From: Entamoeba histolytica HM-1:IMSS
Lineage: Eukaryota; Evosea; Mastigamoebida; Endamoebidae
DNA length: 64,000 bases
NCBI RefSeq assembly: GCF_000208925.1
Contig: NW_001914870.1
Coordinates: forward strand, 92,103 to 156,102
Reading direction: 5' to 3'
Shown here: positions 51,001 to 60,777 of the stretch, one piece after another
How positions within the stretch are numbered: the first letter of the stretch is position 1
Layout of the letters: every line of letters starts with the position of its first letter
Notes under the pieces: model-generated
The model's database searches: none
What the model saw: only the letters and a program-made list of their open reading frames with translations
Told to the model about the DNA's origin: nothing
Made by a program: the position numbers and the translations under genes

Positions 51001-51433
51001 CTGGAATTGTTTCTAATGATTCAAATAAATCAACCATAATATTATTTAATTGTTCATATGAACTTTTTGGAATTTTAGGAATAATTGAAGAATATATTTT
51101 AAATAAAAATTTAATATTTTTTGTATTTTCTTTATAATATACTTGAATACCATTAATTAATGGTAAAATTCTATTTAAATCATTAGCAATTATAGGCATT
51201 GGAATTTTTTCAATTATTTGAAGTAAAAATTGAATTTGTAATTCAAAAGTTTTAATTGATTGTGGTGAAGGTAATGATTGATTAATTAATTCAACTAATA
51301 ATGAATATACTGTCATATTATTAATTTCTAATTTTTTTGATTGAATCGTTGTTTCAATAGATAATAAAGTTGCTTTAGTTAATGGAGTATTAGCTTTTTC
51401 AAATAAATCAAAGATAGGATGAACTTCTTCCAT
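48083..51433 (-). CDS. RRP12-like ribosome biogenesis protein
   Basis: An 1116-residue protein, mostly HEAT-like helical repeats (about 1-870). An acidic Glu-rich stretch follows (about 930-1000), then a basic C-terminus with KKAQGDVMKNGVQPYAYVPLKRS. That last motif and the overall order match RRP12, the karyopherin-like factor for nuclear export and maturation of both ribosomal subunits. Length is close to yeast Rrp12 (1228). No transmembrane or signal segment. AAACCCTAA (minus strand 51464-51472) lies 31-39 bp upstream, as in the eL40 promoter. Single exon, the largest gene here. Confidence 0.88.
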   Translation of the reverse strand: MEEVHPIFDLFEKANTPLTKATLLSIETTIQSKKLEINNMTVYSLLVELINQSLPSPQSIKTFELQIQFLLQIIEKIPMPIIANDLNRILPLINGIQVYYKENTKNIKFLFKIYSSIIPKIPKSSYEQLNNIMVDLFESLETIPDNCETAYDQCIVTLISESSFKSSFGKKLVTTLLKKLSSKNTSIVAKTLHLISRLLSKLSGKLANSLINKLTELSTTAVETPLLVALYKSYTSALMNKMEPKVVEAISNSLINHPPTSFDIQSSIAYSTTLFNLPIAISKYNTQLACETLETCIRIVGKYYLDAGENAKQYTDLLGNILTRAFTEPFVSIEPSPVKYVISYVVETLFNKKNHLLFEETLKIAKKLFIHGKPNFINQFAPLLTLMNKFYENTAIRESVEKCLISSFEHLGVKCVLEILPLNLDVSIVQRGSDGNLINHSYLISVLLKCHLREELKFYYSLYQTCIPMINKLIAKSIELNTQVETKNLQIIKNHFISLLLVFMNDPTDYEYFPEMTDLIIEYLNDEERTKLGCDIINRAILHHIKQPEVIQKMSQKLVLTLFNVLSKKTTVLQQKPILKCIENILKQTQGEMANILFKNVIVQIIKHKELLENDITIIRTVGLINLSILFIPALNESSIEIYLNALVPMLTVSVQRIVKSTLKALAELTRLQGTYMFNKHRVDIETWFVMGTYNDKVYERAILRGYYVYLEVIKSLSRTELNQKAVEFLALVIRLTKENNRKTREESFEMIDKMGVLYDGHYSKVLEMICAFIGEDPHITSCAFIALGRFLIKGYDHLSENTKKVVFDICINKLSKSREENKSIISTIKALLKLDNDMFKERMPDILNAFGKLNEDNRRYYRMEIKQFIEKLIRKYGEDTVEEGVVGVGKELIQMAKKYRKDKKRRERKEKERGKNIKGKNEDNEEDIIEGYESEDENEEKDERKRMIESEDVDLLQMKFVKETVPKKMRKIGETDFPVDAEGKLVVNEEEQNESEEGVEEEQNEDGMEKEKKVVEQKTPKTRTFERKLLKKKLEQSERKKRINDEVGKRFKAKKAQGDVMKNGVQPYAYVPLKRSTKKTKLETETAFKTLMKKDKGSVSLKKPIRLSRKRTIKK

Positions 51434-51463
51434 TAATGTATAAATGAATTAAATTTTAAATTG

Positions 51464-51472
51464 TTAGGGTTT
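51464..51472 (-). promoter_or_regulatory. AAACCCTAA element before RRP12
   Basis: On the gene strand it reads AAACCCTAA, 31-39 bp upstream of the RRP12 ATG. Same orientation and nearly the same distance as in the eL40 promoter (32-40 bp). Confidence 0.5.
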
Positions 51473-51625
51473 CTTTAGTTTTATTAATAATTTAATTTAT
51501 TATAATTCTAATTATTGAATTAATTAATGAAAACTTTGATGTTTAATCTAAAAAATATTAAAATTATTAAAAATAAATGTAATTACATTCAATATGATTT
51601 CTATACAGAACAGAATACAACAAAT

Positions 51626-52531
51626 CTATTGAAGAAGAGTTTTTTTTGATGCAAGTCTAACTAATTTAGGAATTTCTAAAGAGTCTTCTTCAAACCATCT
51701 TAAGAAAGAATTAAAGAAATTATTTCTAGTAGAAATAGTTTTAATATAAGTGTGATATAAATTAAAGAGAAGTGAAGCAACAATAAATCCAATAAATACA
51801 TCACATGAATAATGAAAATGATTTGAAAGAAATATAAAATATCCAATAAATGCAATAATCCATGCACAAATCCTTTCTATTAAAGGATTAAAAAATGGTA
51901 CTTTTTCTGAATAATATTCCCAAATAAATGCACATAGTGTTAAATTTGCTGTATGACCAGAAAATAATAAATCTGCACATGTATGATGATATCCTAACAT
52001 TACATAAAATCCTTCTACAAATGGATTTCCAATTACATTTGATTTACAACTATTCATTGGATTTGGTAATAATGTTGCAAATACACTAAAACCTCTAAAA
52101 AGAAAGATAACAGCTTGAATAAAACAATATCTTCTAAGAATAATTGAACGTAAAGGAGTAAATAAAAATCTGATAATAGTTATAATAATACAATATTTTA
52201 AATATAAATCAGATATTTTATTTGATTGAATATATGGTAATATATCAAAAAATATATCCATTAATATAAATGGTTGATGTTTATATTTCCAAAATCCTGC
52301 AATTGAATCGGCATATATTTGAAATACACTATTCCAATATCCACAAATAATCATTGATATAATCCCCCAAAATAATTGTGAATGAAAAAAGTTTTTTATC
52401 ATCACTTTCCATTGATCATAATGTCGAATTACTTTCATTATACTATTATATGTTTCATTCAAATTTGCTCGAATTCCTTGTGGATATTGTTCTCGTGGAA
52501 TTAATAATAATGTCCCTGTAATTCTATTCAT
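51626..52531 (-). CDS. Sphingomyelin-synthase-like phosphotransferase
   Basis: A 301-residue polytopic protein with about six membrane spans (around 52-72, 113-130, 137-155, 195-207, 222-236 and 244-262). The PAP2/SMS catalytic triad is visible. CADLLFSGHT contains H193, and SNHFHYSCDVFIGF contains H240 and D244, the pattern of the SMS family. It would transfer a phospho-headgroup to ceramide at the Golgi or plasma membrane. Entamoeba makes inositol- and ethanolamine-phosphoceramides, so the headgroup is uncertain. There is no SAM domain. It is divergent with a DMT transporter, 402 bp between ATGs. Confidence 0.82.
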   Translation of the reverse strand: MNRITGTLLLIPREQYPQGIRANLNETYNSIMKVIRHYDQWKVMIKNFFHSQLFWGIISMIICGYWNSVFQIYADSIAGFWKYKHQPFILMDIFFDILPYIQSNKISDLYLKYCIIITIIRFLFTPLRSIILRRYCFIQAVIFLFRGFSVFATLLPNPMNSCKSNVIGNPFVEGFYVMLGYHHTCADLLFSGHTANLTLCAFIWEYYSEKVPFFNPLIERICAWIIAFIGYFIFLSNHFHYSCDVFIGFIVASLLFNLYHTYIKTISTRNNFFNSFLRWFEEDSLEIPKLVRLASKKTLLQ

Positions 52532-52933
52532 CTCGTGACTTTCTGGATTGTTTTTTGTTCTTTTTTCTCAGTTGGTTTCTTTTTTTTGTTTTTCTTTTTT
52601 TTTTTAATATTTATAATAAAATAAACTACATTGTTTTAGTTTTATTCTTCTTTTTACTGAAACAACAATAAAAATTTGATCTATGAAAAAAATATTTAAT
52701 AGATCTTTTAAAAGCTCTACAAGAAAAAGATGAAAAATAATGAAGAGAAAGTTCTAAAAGATACTATAACACCAATTAAATAATAAACAAATAAAACTCA
52801 GAAATTGCATTTTAAATATGTAAGATATGATTCGTTCAAAAAGAGAAGATAAAAAAAGAATAAACGGAAGATTCTATATGAAAGAGAAAGCAAAAACTAA
52901 AACTTAAAAACATTGAATTATTTCATATTGATA
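52532..52933. promoter_or_regulatory. Divergent promoter, SMS-like / DMT transporter
   Basis: 402 bp. T-rich towards the SMS-like gene and A-rich towards the transporter, as expected for two divergent promoters. A TTG at 52913 continues the transporter frame upstream but is not an ATG. No distinct motif stands out. Confidence 0.35.
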
Positions 52934-54136
52934 ATGGCATCACTCTTAGCTAAAGCCATTGTTATTGCAGGTATGCTCCTTTTTGGGACATGCACTGTTG
53001 TATTCCAAAAAATGATTTTCTCAATTGAAGGAGAAGGACTTAATGGAGATGTTCATTCATTTGAAAAACCATGGTTCCAAACTGAAATGATGTTCATAGG
53101 TATGTTTGGATGTTTATTTGTATTTGAAGGAAAACATTTAATCCAAAAATTCTTTGGAAAGAAAGCTGAAGAAGGACATGAAACAAAACCAGGACAATCT
53201 CATTTCAAAACTTATTTAATTGTTGCTATTCCAGCTTGTTGTGATCTTTGTGCTACTGCTTTATCTAATGTTGGTTTATTATGGATTCCAGCATCTATTT
53301 GGCAAATGTTAAGAGGATCAATGACTATTTTCTCTGCTATTTTCACTAAAGTCTTCTTAAAGAGAAAAGTATATGCTTATCAATGGGTTGGTGTTGCATT
53401 TGTAGCATTTGCACTTGTTGTTGTTGCATTCTCATGTCTTATGGCACCAACAAAAGATCCAATTATTGTAGAAGATGTTTATGGTGATTATAGTGAAAAA
53501 GGAAGTGTAGAACTTTATCTTGAAATTATTGGTATTTGTTTAGTTATTGCCGCTCAAGTTATTCAAGCATCACAAATTGTTATTGAAGAATTCCTTCTTA
53601 AAGATGCCAATACTGATCCAATTCTTATTGTCGGTCTTGAAGGTATGTGGGGAGGATTAATTTGTTCAGGTATTTGTTTAACTATTGTACAATATATTAT
53701 TCCATCTAATGCAGGTAATGGAGTTTATGAATCAACTACAGATACATTCTATATGTTAGTTAAATCACCATTTATTCTTTGTATGTGTTTGATTTATTCT
53801 ATTGTCATTCTTGCATATAATTTGTTTGGTATGTTTGTTACTCTTGTTTCATCTGCTGTTATTAGAACTATTCTTGAAGGTCTTAGAACTGCATGTATTT
53901 GGATTGTTCAATTAATTATTGGTCTTTTTGTTGCTGATGACTCTCCACTTGGAGAAAGTTGGAATGATTGGTCATATCTTCAACTCGCAGGATTCTTCTT
54001 CCTTCTTGAAGGACTTTTCATTTACAACGGATATCTTAGAATTGCTGCTCCATTCTTTGATTATTCTCATCTTGATGCTGCTAAACAACCAGAAGAAACT
54101 AAAGCACTTTTAGATGGAGATGAAAAAACAAATTAA
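52934..54136 (+). CDS. DMT-superfamily transporter, SLC35F6-like
   Basis: A 400-residue protein with about ten membrane spans. The start is the ATG at 52934, not the in-frame TTG seven codons before. Features include LLWIPASIWQMLRGSMTIFSAIFTKVFLKRK followed by YAYQWVGVAFV. This is the hydrophobic repeat of EamA/DMT proteins and the QMLRGS/FT-type segment of SLC35F6. Members move nucleotide sugars or other solutes in Golgi and endolysosomal membranes. The C-terminal tail is short and acidic. The substrate cannot be predicted. Confidence 0.82.
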   Translation: MASLLAKAIVIAGMLLFGTCTVVFQKMIFSIEGEGLNGDVHSFEKPWFQTEMMFIGMFGCLFVFEGKHLIQKFFGKKAEEGHETKPGQSHFKTYLIVAIPACCDLCATALSNVGLLWIPASIWQMLRGSMTIFSAIFTKVFLKRKVYAYQWVGVAFVAFALVVVAFSCLMAPTKDPIIVEDVYGDYSEKGSVELYLEIIGICLVIAAQVIQASQIVIEEFLLKDANTDPILIVGLEGMWGGLICSGICLTIVQYIIPSNAGNGVYESTTDTFYMLVKSPFILCMCLIYSIVILAYNLFGMFVTLVSSAVIRTILEGLRTACIWIVQLIIGLFVADDSPLGESWNDWSYLQLAGFFFLLEGLFIYNGYLRIAAPFFDYSHLDAAKQPEETKALLDGDEKTN

Positions 54137-54284
54137 CTTTTTATTAATTTATCAAAAAAGTTTCTTTCGTTTTTTGTGTTTGTAGAAAGAATAGTAAAAA
54201 TATAATTTATTTTATCATAATGAAATAATATGAACTAATAAAAAAAATAAGAGGAAGATCGAAGTGGTTTTCGAGAATTAAAGT

Positions 54285-55607
54285 ATGCAGAAAGGAATAT
54301 ATCCAGAGTTAAATGATTCTATTGATCATAACTATGACATTTTAATACCTAGTAGAACTGATTTTATTGATAGAAAAAATATGCCAATTTATAATTCATA
54401 TGAAGAATTATTTGAAGGTGATTTCCCTAAACGAAAATGGGTTATGGAAGATATTCCTGGGAAAGGACGAGGTGTCATTTGTTGTCGACCTATAAAAGCT
54501 GGAGAATTAGTATTTAAAGAACGAGCATCTATTTTATATATTGGTCCTGAAACTAAAGATGAAAATAAAGATTCAACATTTGAGTTAATTAAAAAAGTTT
54601 ATGAAGGAAATGCTACTGCTACACCTTCATTTGTTGCACAATTAGCACAAAATCCAAGTAGAGAAAATGAATTTGAAAATCATGTACAATGGATGTTTAA
54701 TGAATTTAAAAATAATTCATATCAATTTAAATATGAAGTTGTATTGGATGAATTAAGAAAAATTGTTAATGGGATTCATACAAACTCTTTTTCATTAGAT
54801 TTCCAAGAAGGGTTTGGTGTTTTTATGGGATGTAGTTTGGTTAATCATTCATGTTCAGAAAATATGGGATGGCATACTGTTGGTGATACTATGTATTACA
54901 CAGCATTAAAAGATATTGAAGTTGGAACAGAGTTAACAATTTCATATTCATTTCCTAATGTTAATTCTAAAAGAATAAGATATTATCATGATTACTATGG
55001 GTTTGATTGTGATTGTGTGTTATGTACAAAAGGAATAGATAATTGGAGAGTTTTTGATTGTATTTATTGTGGGGGACTTATTTATCCTGATGAAAATGAA
55101 TGGATTTGTCATACTTGTAAAAGAAAATCAACACAAGAAGAAATATTTTTTTATGAAGCAGAAGAAAAGGCTATTATGCAATTTAAACATGAAAGTCGTT
55201 ATCGTTGGTTCTTTAGACCTTTAAGAAAAATGAGTCCATACCATATGTATTTATTTAAAGCATTAAGAAATTATTTTATGACACAAGCATGTTCTAATCC
55301 TATTCAAATCGCTGAAGAAGTTCTTTTACCTATTGCAGAATTTCATCGGGATATTTCACATGGAAGATTATATGCAGCTATATTAGAGCAATATTCATTA
55401 GTATTATTAAAATACTGTCAAACAGTAACTATTTTAGAAGAATGGTGTAAAAAAAAGGCTTTAGAGTGTTTAAGAAAAGCATATGACTATCGGTGTTTAA
55501 TAGGAATGGGAATTTCAGGATATGCAGCCGCTATTTATCTTGAAAATTTAAAGTATTTTGATCCTGAGAATCTAAAAGGTCCTATTGTTCATTATGAAGA
55601 ATATTAA
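54285..55607 (+). CDS. SET-domain protein, SMYD-like
   Basis: A 440-residue protein. The SET domain begins at GKGRGVICCRPIKAGELVF (about 61-79). It includes LVNHSCSENMGW (about 184-195) with the NHS core and GTELTISYSFPN (about 219-230), and ends with a Cys cluster DCDCVLC. A second Cys-pair region follows (CIYCGG...CHTCKRK), probably zinc-binding but not the MYND of SMYDs in position. The helical C-terminus resembles the TPR-like part of SMYDs. It should methylate lysines, on histones or other proteins. No MYND insert in the SET domain is seen. Confidence 0.8.
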   Translation: MQKGIYPELNDSIDHNYDILIPSRTDFIDRKNMPIYNSYEELFEGDFPKRKWVMEDIPGKGRGVICCRPIKAGELVFKERASILYIGPETKDENKDSTFELIKKVYEGNATATPSFVAQLAQNPSRENEFENHVQWMFNEFKNNSYQFKYEVVLDELRKIVNGIHTNSFSLDFQEGFGVFMGCSLVNHSCSENMGWHTVGDTMYYTALKDIEVGTELTISYSFPNVNSKRIRYYHDYYGFDCDCVLCTKGIDNWRVFDCIYCGGLIYPDENEWICHTCKRKSTQEEIFFYEAEEKAIMQFKHESRYRWFFRPLRKMSPYHMYLFKALRNYFMTQACSNPIQIAEEVLLPIAEFHRDISHGRLYAAILEQYSLVLLKYCQTVTILEEWCKKKALECLRKAYDYRCLIGMGISGYAAAIYLENLKYFDPENLKGPIVHYEEY

Positions 55608-56228
55608 ATAAAATACTCTATTTCATCATTAAGTTTTATTTAACTAATTTATTTTAATAAAATATCAGAAATTTCAAACGGTATCAAAGATAATTCTTTT
55701 GATAACAATTTGGATTTGTTTTTTAATTTTTTAAATAGAGTTCAATTAGTGTTGTTTCATTGTTTCCTGAAATTAAAAAAGTAGAAGCTTTTGTTAGTTG
55801 CTTTATTTAAAAATGTCACCACCCCTTTTTCTAGTATCACTTTTTGGGTAACTGTTATAACTATTTGACAAAGAATATTTTTTTCAATTTTGTTAGTTAA
55901 ATAAAATTAAGTTTGTTTCTTTTTTTATTTGAGAAGAATAGAGTATTATGTTTGTGTTTAAAAAAATTCCTGTTATTATTACAACCATATCTTTTGGTCA
56001 TAGAAAAAAATGAAGGGGGTAATGACTCATCAAAAAGAAAATCTTCTTTTCTGAAGTTCTAATAAAGAGAATTTAAGAATCAAATATTTAAGAATAGTTA
56101 TTTCTTATTATTAAAATTATTATTTATCGCAATCTTTTCTTATGTCTCTAACTCCCACTACTTCAAAGCTTTCTAAGATATAAAATAAAAACCTATATAA
56201 AATTAAACATACAGTCTTTAATTTTATT
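55608..56228. other. Spacer between SET protein and Myb
   Basis: 621 bp. Slightly less AT-rich than neighbouring spacers, with CACCACCCC near 55820 and GAAGGGGG near 56012 on the plus strand. It may hold Myb promoter elements. TATATAAAA-type sequence occurs shortly before the Myb ATG. No gene is evident. Confidence 0.4.
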
Positions 56229-56711
56229 ATGCAATCACCTCAAAACACAAATTCTTGTTTCAACCAAGTTGTACAAGAATCTCCTATCTCAAATTCTGTT
56301 CCTATAAGTTTTACAAGGAAAGTTGTCAGAAAACCTGCATGTAACTGGTCTGTAGAAGAAGACCGTAAATTACTTGATGCTGTAAATAAGTTTGGAAAGT
56401 CTCGATGGGTTGAAATTGCTGAGTTTGTTGGGAGTCGATCCAGAAAGCAGTGTAGAGAACGTTATATAAATCATATCTCTCCAATGATTGACACAAGTGA
56501 ATGGACTCCCAAAGAGGATTCTGTTATAATTCAAGGGTATAACAAATATCGTAACTCATGGAGTAAAATTGCTAACTTGTTAAAAGGAAGAACTGCACAT
56601 GCTGTAAGAAATAGATACTATAGTCTTTCCTCTAAAATTTCAACATCAAAAACTTGTTTTGTTCCAACATCTTCTCCTTATACTGTAACTTACTGTGGAG
56701 AGTTGTGGTAA
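56229..56711 (+). CDS. Two-repeat Myb (R2R3-type) DNA-binding protein
   Basis: A 160-residue protein with two SANT/Myb repeats. The first has NWSVEEDRKLLDAVNKFG...RWVEIAEFVGSRSRKQCRERY and the second EWTPKEDSVIIQGYNKY...SWSKIANLLKGRTAHAVRNRYY. Each shows W-x18-20-W spacing and a recognition helix ending KQCRERY or HAVRNRYY. The flanks are short and Ser/Pro-rich. A small nuclear transcription factor; R2R3 Myb proteins are common in Entamoeba, and some control stage conversion, but I cannot tell which this is. Next to the long gene-free block on its 3' side. Confidence 0.9.
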   Translation: MQSPQNTNSCFNQVVQESPISNSVPISFTRKVVRKPACNWSVEEDRKLLDAVNKFGKSRWVEIAEFVGSRSRKQCRERYINHISPMIDTSEWTPKEDSVIIQGYNKYRNSWSKIANLLKGRTAHAVRNRYYSLSSKISTSKTCFVPTSSPYTVTYCGELW

Positions 56712-59167
56712 TGGTTCGTTTTTTTAATGCAACTATTTCAAAAGATATTGTAAATTCACTTTGTAAAAGAATTAATGAATTTTTTCTTTTCATAATTCTC
56801 AAATGAACTGAGATAAAACCTTATGACGTAATATATGATTTAAAAAAATTAAGAACATTCTTCATATTATTATAAGAACTTTCTATATCTTTTTTTCAAT
56901 CCTAAAGTTATTTCTTATTTCTATTCTCTTGAGACTATCTTAATCTCAACTCTAATTCTTTGACTCATTTAAAACTATTTTTATCATTGTTATTTATTAA
57001 TTTTTTCGTTAGTTTCATTTTATTAGTCTTCTTCGTATAGTTTTATGAATATCATTTGTTAATAAAATATTAATTTATTATTAAATAGACATTTTGTGAT
57101 TATATTTCAATACAGAAAACAAAAGTGTATAGCATAAAATAATTAATAATTGTATATCTCTTTTTAATTTGGTATATTTATTAGATACTTATGTAAATAC
57201 ATTCAAAATTAATACAATAAGAAGGATTAATAATTATTATATTAGTAAAATGATTTGAGTTGATAATTACAGTTTCAATTTTATGATTGTTTTAATTAAA
57301 TTTATGTATTTCATCATCAATGTTTAATTAAAATATAAATTATTTGTATTGTATATCTCATATATTCAATTGTTTTTAATTCATTTGTAATCTATATGAA
57401 ATTATTCATTTCTTACTACTCAGAATTTATATTTATTTGAATCGTTATATACTGTTTTATATATAAATTTAAAATATTGTATTAGTACTTTTTATTACAA
57501 TACAATGTAATTTACACATTTCTTTCTTTGTATTTCTATATATTCACAATTCATTTGATTAATATACAAGTTTAATGCATAATTCTATTAACTATTCATT
57601 CATCTTTTCTTTTTATTGACATTTCATTACTACTTCTTAAAACATAGATATTATCATTTGCATTGTTTCATTTTCTGTATATTTTATTTTAAAAAAAAAA
57701 CATTAATAATTGTTTGTTTTTAGAGTATAATACTCTCTTGTATTAACTATAGAACTGTTATTCAACATTTTGTATTTTTATTTGTAATTTAATAACTTTA
57801 AATTGGATTTTTTTGTTTTAGAGTATTAAATGACATTTATTTGTACCTTCATTCTTAATGTACAAGAATAAATAATAACTAAGTTATGCCAACATAAAGA
57901 ATGAATACATAAAACAATTCACGTGCATATTATTTTCATTCATTACTAATATGAAATTAAAACTTAAAGAAAAGAATAAGAATATAAAAATAATATTTAT
58001 GGAATGAGTATAGTTAATAGAATTACGAATGCTAAATATGTATTGAAACAAATAATAAAGAAAATACCAATATTATTAAAGATCAGTTTACATTCTAATA
58101 TTAAATGCTAAAGAATATATTAATAAAAACAAACAAAATACATGAACTACTGATAAATACATTGACAATATCAATAAAATAACAAATATATATCAAATGA
58201 ATCAAAAGAATAACAATAGTAAATATAACTACAATAAGTTGAGCAATAAATTTAACACAATTATGCAAATAATAATCGTTTTATTAAAAAAATATAGAAT
58301 AATGGAAATAAGTAATTGACACAACCAAAACATTTAAATAAAAATAAAACAATATATTTTATACTTAGACATAATGAATATTATATGATATTACCAAAAA
58401 TATAGATAATATTATAGTAAATATAGTCATGAATTAAGTTGACGAAGGAATGAGATACGAAGAGAAAGAAGTATTTAAATTTTGTATAAATAACAATGGA
58501 ATTTATATTGCAACATGTTAAACATGATGAGATTCTCATTGATTATTTTAAATGTTAGACAAACAATTGATTGAATGATTCATAATGAAAATGAATAAAT
58601 GAATAAAAGAAATAATTAAAGTATAAATGAAATTATTAAAAGAATAATTATGGTTGTACAAATAATATACTATGTAACAATTATTCAAATTATTATTTAT
58701 TAATACAGAGTTAGATGGTTATAATGATATGATTATTATTTCCTATTAAATAATGATAATAACGTTAAAAACAAATGATAATAAATATATTCAATGAAAA
58801 TTTAATTGTTAATCTCACAATAATATCATTTAATAAAACAATGTACATTGACTAATCACTAAATAATATTCATTCAATTTTCTTTATGTTATAAAGAAAA
58901 GTCTGAATTTTTATTGTTAAATTCATGCCATTTCTTATGTTTTTTATTTACATTCTTCTCATTAATTCAGCACTAACCATTCTTTCACAGAATAATGTTT
59001 GGAATTTCTTCTATTATCGAAACAATAATGAACCAATATCTTAATGAGTAAGTTATCTTCTGAATAATAAGATAGTTTATTAGACTTAACTTCAAGAATT
59101 AAAGAGTAGTTATAATTTAAAAGATAGAAAAAGAAAAAAAAAGAAAAGAAAATAAAAAGGAAATTTG
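56712..59167. other. 2.45-kb gene-free AT-rich block with a T-to-A switch
   Basis: T-rich to about 57870, then A-rich to about 58900. Frames on the minus strand near 59000-59260 are low-complexity. At the switch (about 57840-57910) TTCATTCTTAATGTA and GTATTCATTCTTTATG (read on the minus strand) are partly complementary. It may be a pair of opposed decayed LINE fragments, but I could not align either half with confidence. Confidence 0.4.
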
Positions 59168-59548
59168 ATGCAACACGAAAGCAAGACAGAGAAATACCAA
59201 AAGGAGACATATGACGAAAAGACACAAGAAATATTAAAGAGACTAGAAGAGAAATATCCATTCTTGAACTTTTTCTTTAAAGACATACCAGAAATGACAA
59301 TTGAGTCAATTAGAAAAACAAGAAATAGGTTGATTATTGGAGGTGTTTTAGGGATGATTATGGTTATTTTCATTAGTGTGTTAATGGTTCATTCGTTAAT
59401 GACATTTGAAGATGATCCAAACAAGACATTTGTAGAAAATCTAGGGTATATCTACTACTACACACTTTGCATAGGATATTTCATTCCAACATATCACATT
59501 ATGTCGCTATTTATTAATGTTGCGTGGATATATTTCAAATTTAATTGA
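59168..59548 (+). CDS. Small membrane protein, 126 aa
   Basis: Not recognised. The start is the ATG at 59168 rather than the TTG just before. Residues 1-50 are charged and helical, then come two membrane segments (about 55-77 and 92-122, the latter aromatic-rich). A short loop with DDPNKTF lies between. No catalytic motif. An organellar or ER two-span protein is possible. It is followed after 57 bp by another plus-strand gene, a very tight spacing. Confidence 0.65.
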   Translation: MQHESKTEKYQKETYDEKTQEILKRLEEKYPFLNFFFKDIPEMTIESIRKTRNRLIIGGVLGMIMVIFISVLMVHSLMTFEDDPNKTFVENLGYIYYYTLCIGYFIPTYHIMSLFINVAWIYFKFN

Positions 59549-59605
59549 GGAGTTTAATTGAAAAAGGTTGAGCATTTGAAAAGAAACTTAAAAAGAAATA
59601 AAGAG

Positions 59606-59989
59606 ATGAGTGAAACAGACACAACAGAAGCAGAAGAAATTATGAGAGTTAGGAATCAGGATGAACAAAATAATGAGAACAAACAAAATAATGCAATGAT
59701 ATATCTAGTTATTAAAGAAGGATATAAAGTTACAATCCGAAGAAATAAGAAAGAAAATTCAATTCACAAATGTATAATGATTGAAAACGAAGAAGAAAAA
59801 ATTGATGGAAATGGACTTCAAGAATTAGGAAAAGATATAGATGAAATGATTAAAATGAAAATTAATAAAGAAGGAAATGACAAAGAAATTATTCTTGAAC
59901 CTAAAGATATTTTTGACGATGGAAAAGGATTTGAAAGAGAAAAACTAGATGGCTCTGAAAAAAAAGACTTACCATCCCCTTTTGCTTGA
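59606..59989 (+). CDS. Small acidic hypothetical protein, 127 aa
   Basis: Not recognised. The open frame extends upstream to a TTG at 59558, but the first ATG is at 59606 (MSETDTTEAEE). Glu/Lys/Asn-rich, soluble, with a middle segment (AMIYLVIKEGYKVTIRRN) that may form strands. The end is DDGKGFEREKLDGSEKKDLPSPFA, positions about 104-127. It converges on the exosome gene after 34 bp. A start at 59606 leaves only 57 bp for promoter after the previous gene. Confidence 0.6.
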   Translation: MSETDTTEAEEIMRVRNQDEQNNENKQNNAMIYLVIKEGYKVTIRRNKKENSIHKCIMIENEEEKIDGNGLQELGKDIDEMIKMKINKEGNDKEIILEPKDIFDDGKGFEREKLDGSEKKDLPSPFA

Positions 59990-60023
59990 ATTATTCATTA
60001 ATTAATTATATGTTAATTCTAAT

Positions 60024-60777
60024 TCATTCAATTAAGCGTTTAACGTATGCATCAAAGATTGTTCTACATCTACTAGTACATCCTAATAACAATTCTGGTG
60101 AAATAACTGATTCACCTCCATGGATGTGAATATGATTAATTTCTGTTTCAGTGAGAATAAATGATAAATGTGCTGTTGTTTTTGTTCCATTTTCCATAAA
60201 GAAACTGAATGGAATTGGGTGATAATTGAAATGTAATTGATATTTCTTTGTCTCATCATATGAACATAATCCATCCAACCCAATTTTCATTTCTTGCAAC
60301 TCAACTACTTCTTTTAGTCTTCTTTTTTTTTATTTTTTATTGATTTTCATTCAACAAACGTGTAAGTAATGCTTTGATACTTGCTAAAATTGCTACATCA
60401 AAAACAGATCCATCATCATCAATAATATAATTAACCAAATGAATTTTTTGGTAAAAACTTGTTTCTTTGTCTTCAGTACTAACTAGAAGTTTTTCTCGAT
60501 TCTCAAATAAGTCTTTGTCATTCAATACTTCTTCTATCCACATCGGAATACTCTCAATCATAGGTGATTTATCTTCATTTAATCCACTTCTTTTTATTTC
60601 AACCTCGATATATTGTGGTTCTTTTCCATCTTGAATCATTTGAACTATCTCAGTACTAATCCCACATATAATTTGTGTATTTCCAATCCTATATGAAGCA
60701 CTAGACTTGAGGTTGTGAATAACATTCTTCTTAATAACATGTTCTTTCCCTTTTGTTGTAAACACTAACTTCGACAT
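60024..60777 (-). CDS. Exosome RNase PH-like subunit, Rrp42/Rrp43/Rrp45 type (two exons)
   Basis: Exons 60360-60777 and 60024-60304 with a 55-bp GTTTGT...TAG intron; 699 bp, 232 residues. The start has KSSASYRIGNTQIICGISTEIVQ, the strand pair of RNase PH-fold ring subunits (family pattern GNT-IICG). IIDDDGSVFDVAILASIKALLT is the second RNase PH signature, and HYHPIPFSFFMENGTKTT and ETEINHIHIHGGESVI belong to the second half. The RNase PH catalytic aspartates are not evident, as in the eukaryotic ring. It forms part of the hexameric exosome ring for RNA decay. The exact subunit cannot be fixed. Slightly short for the family. Confidence 0.85.
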
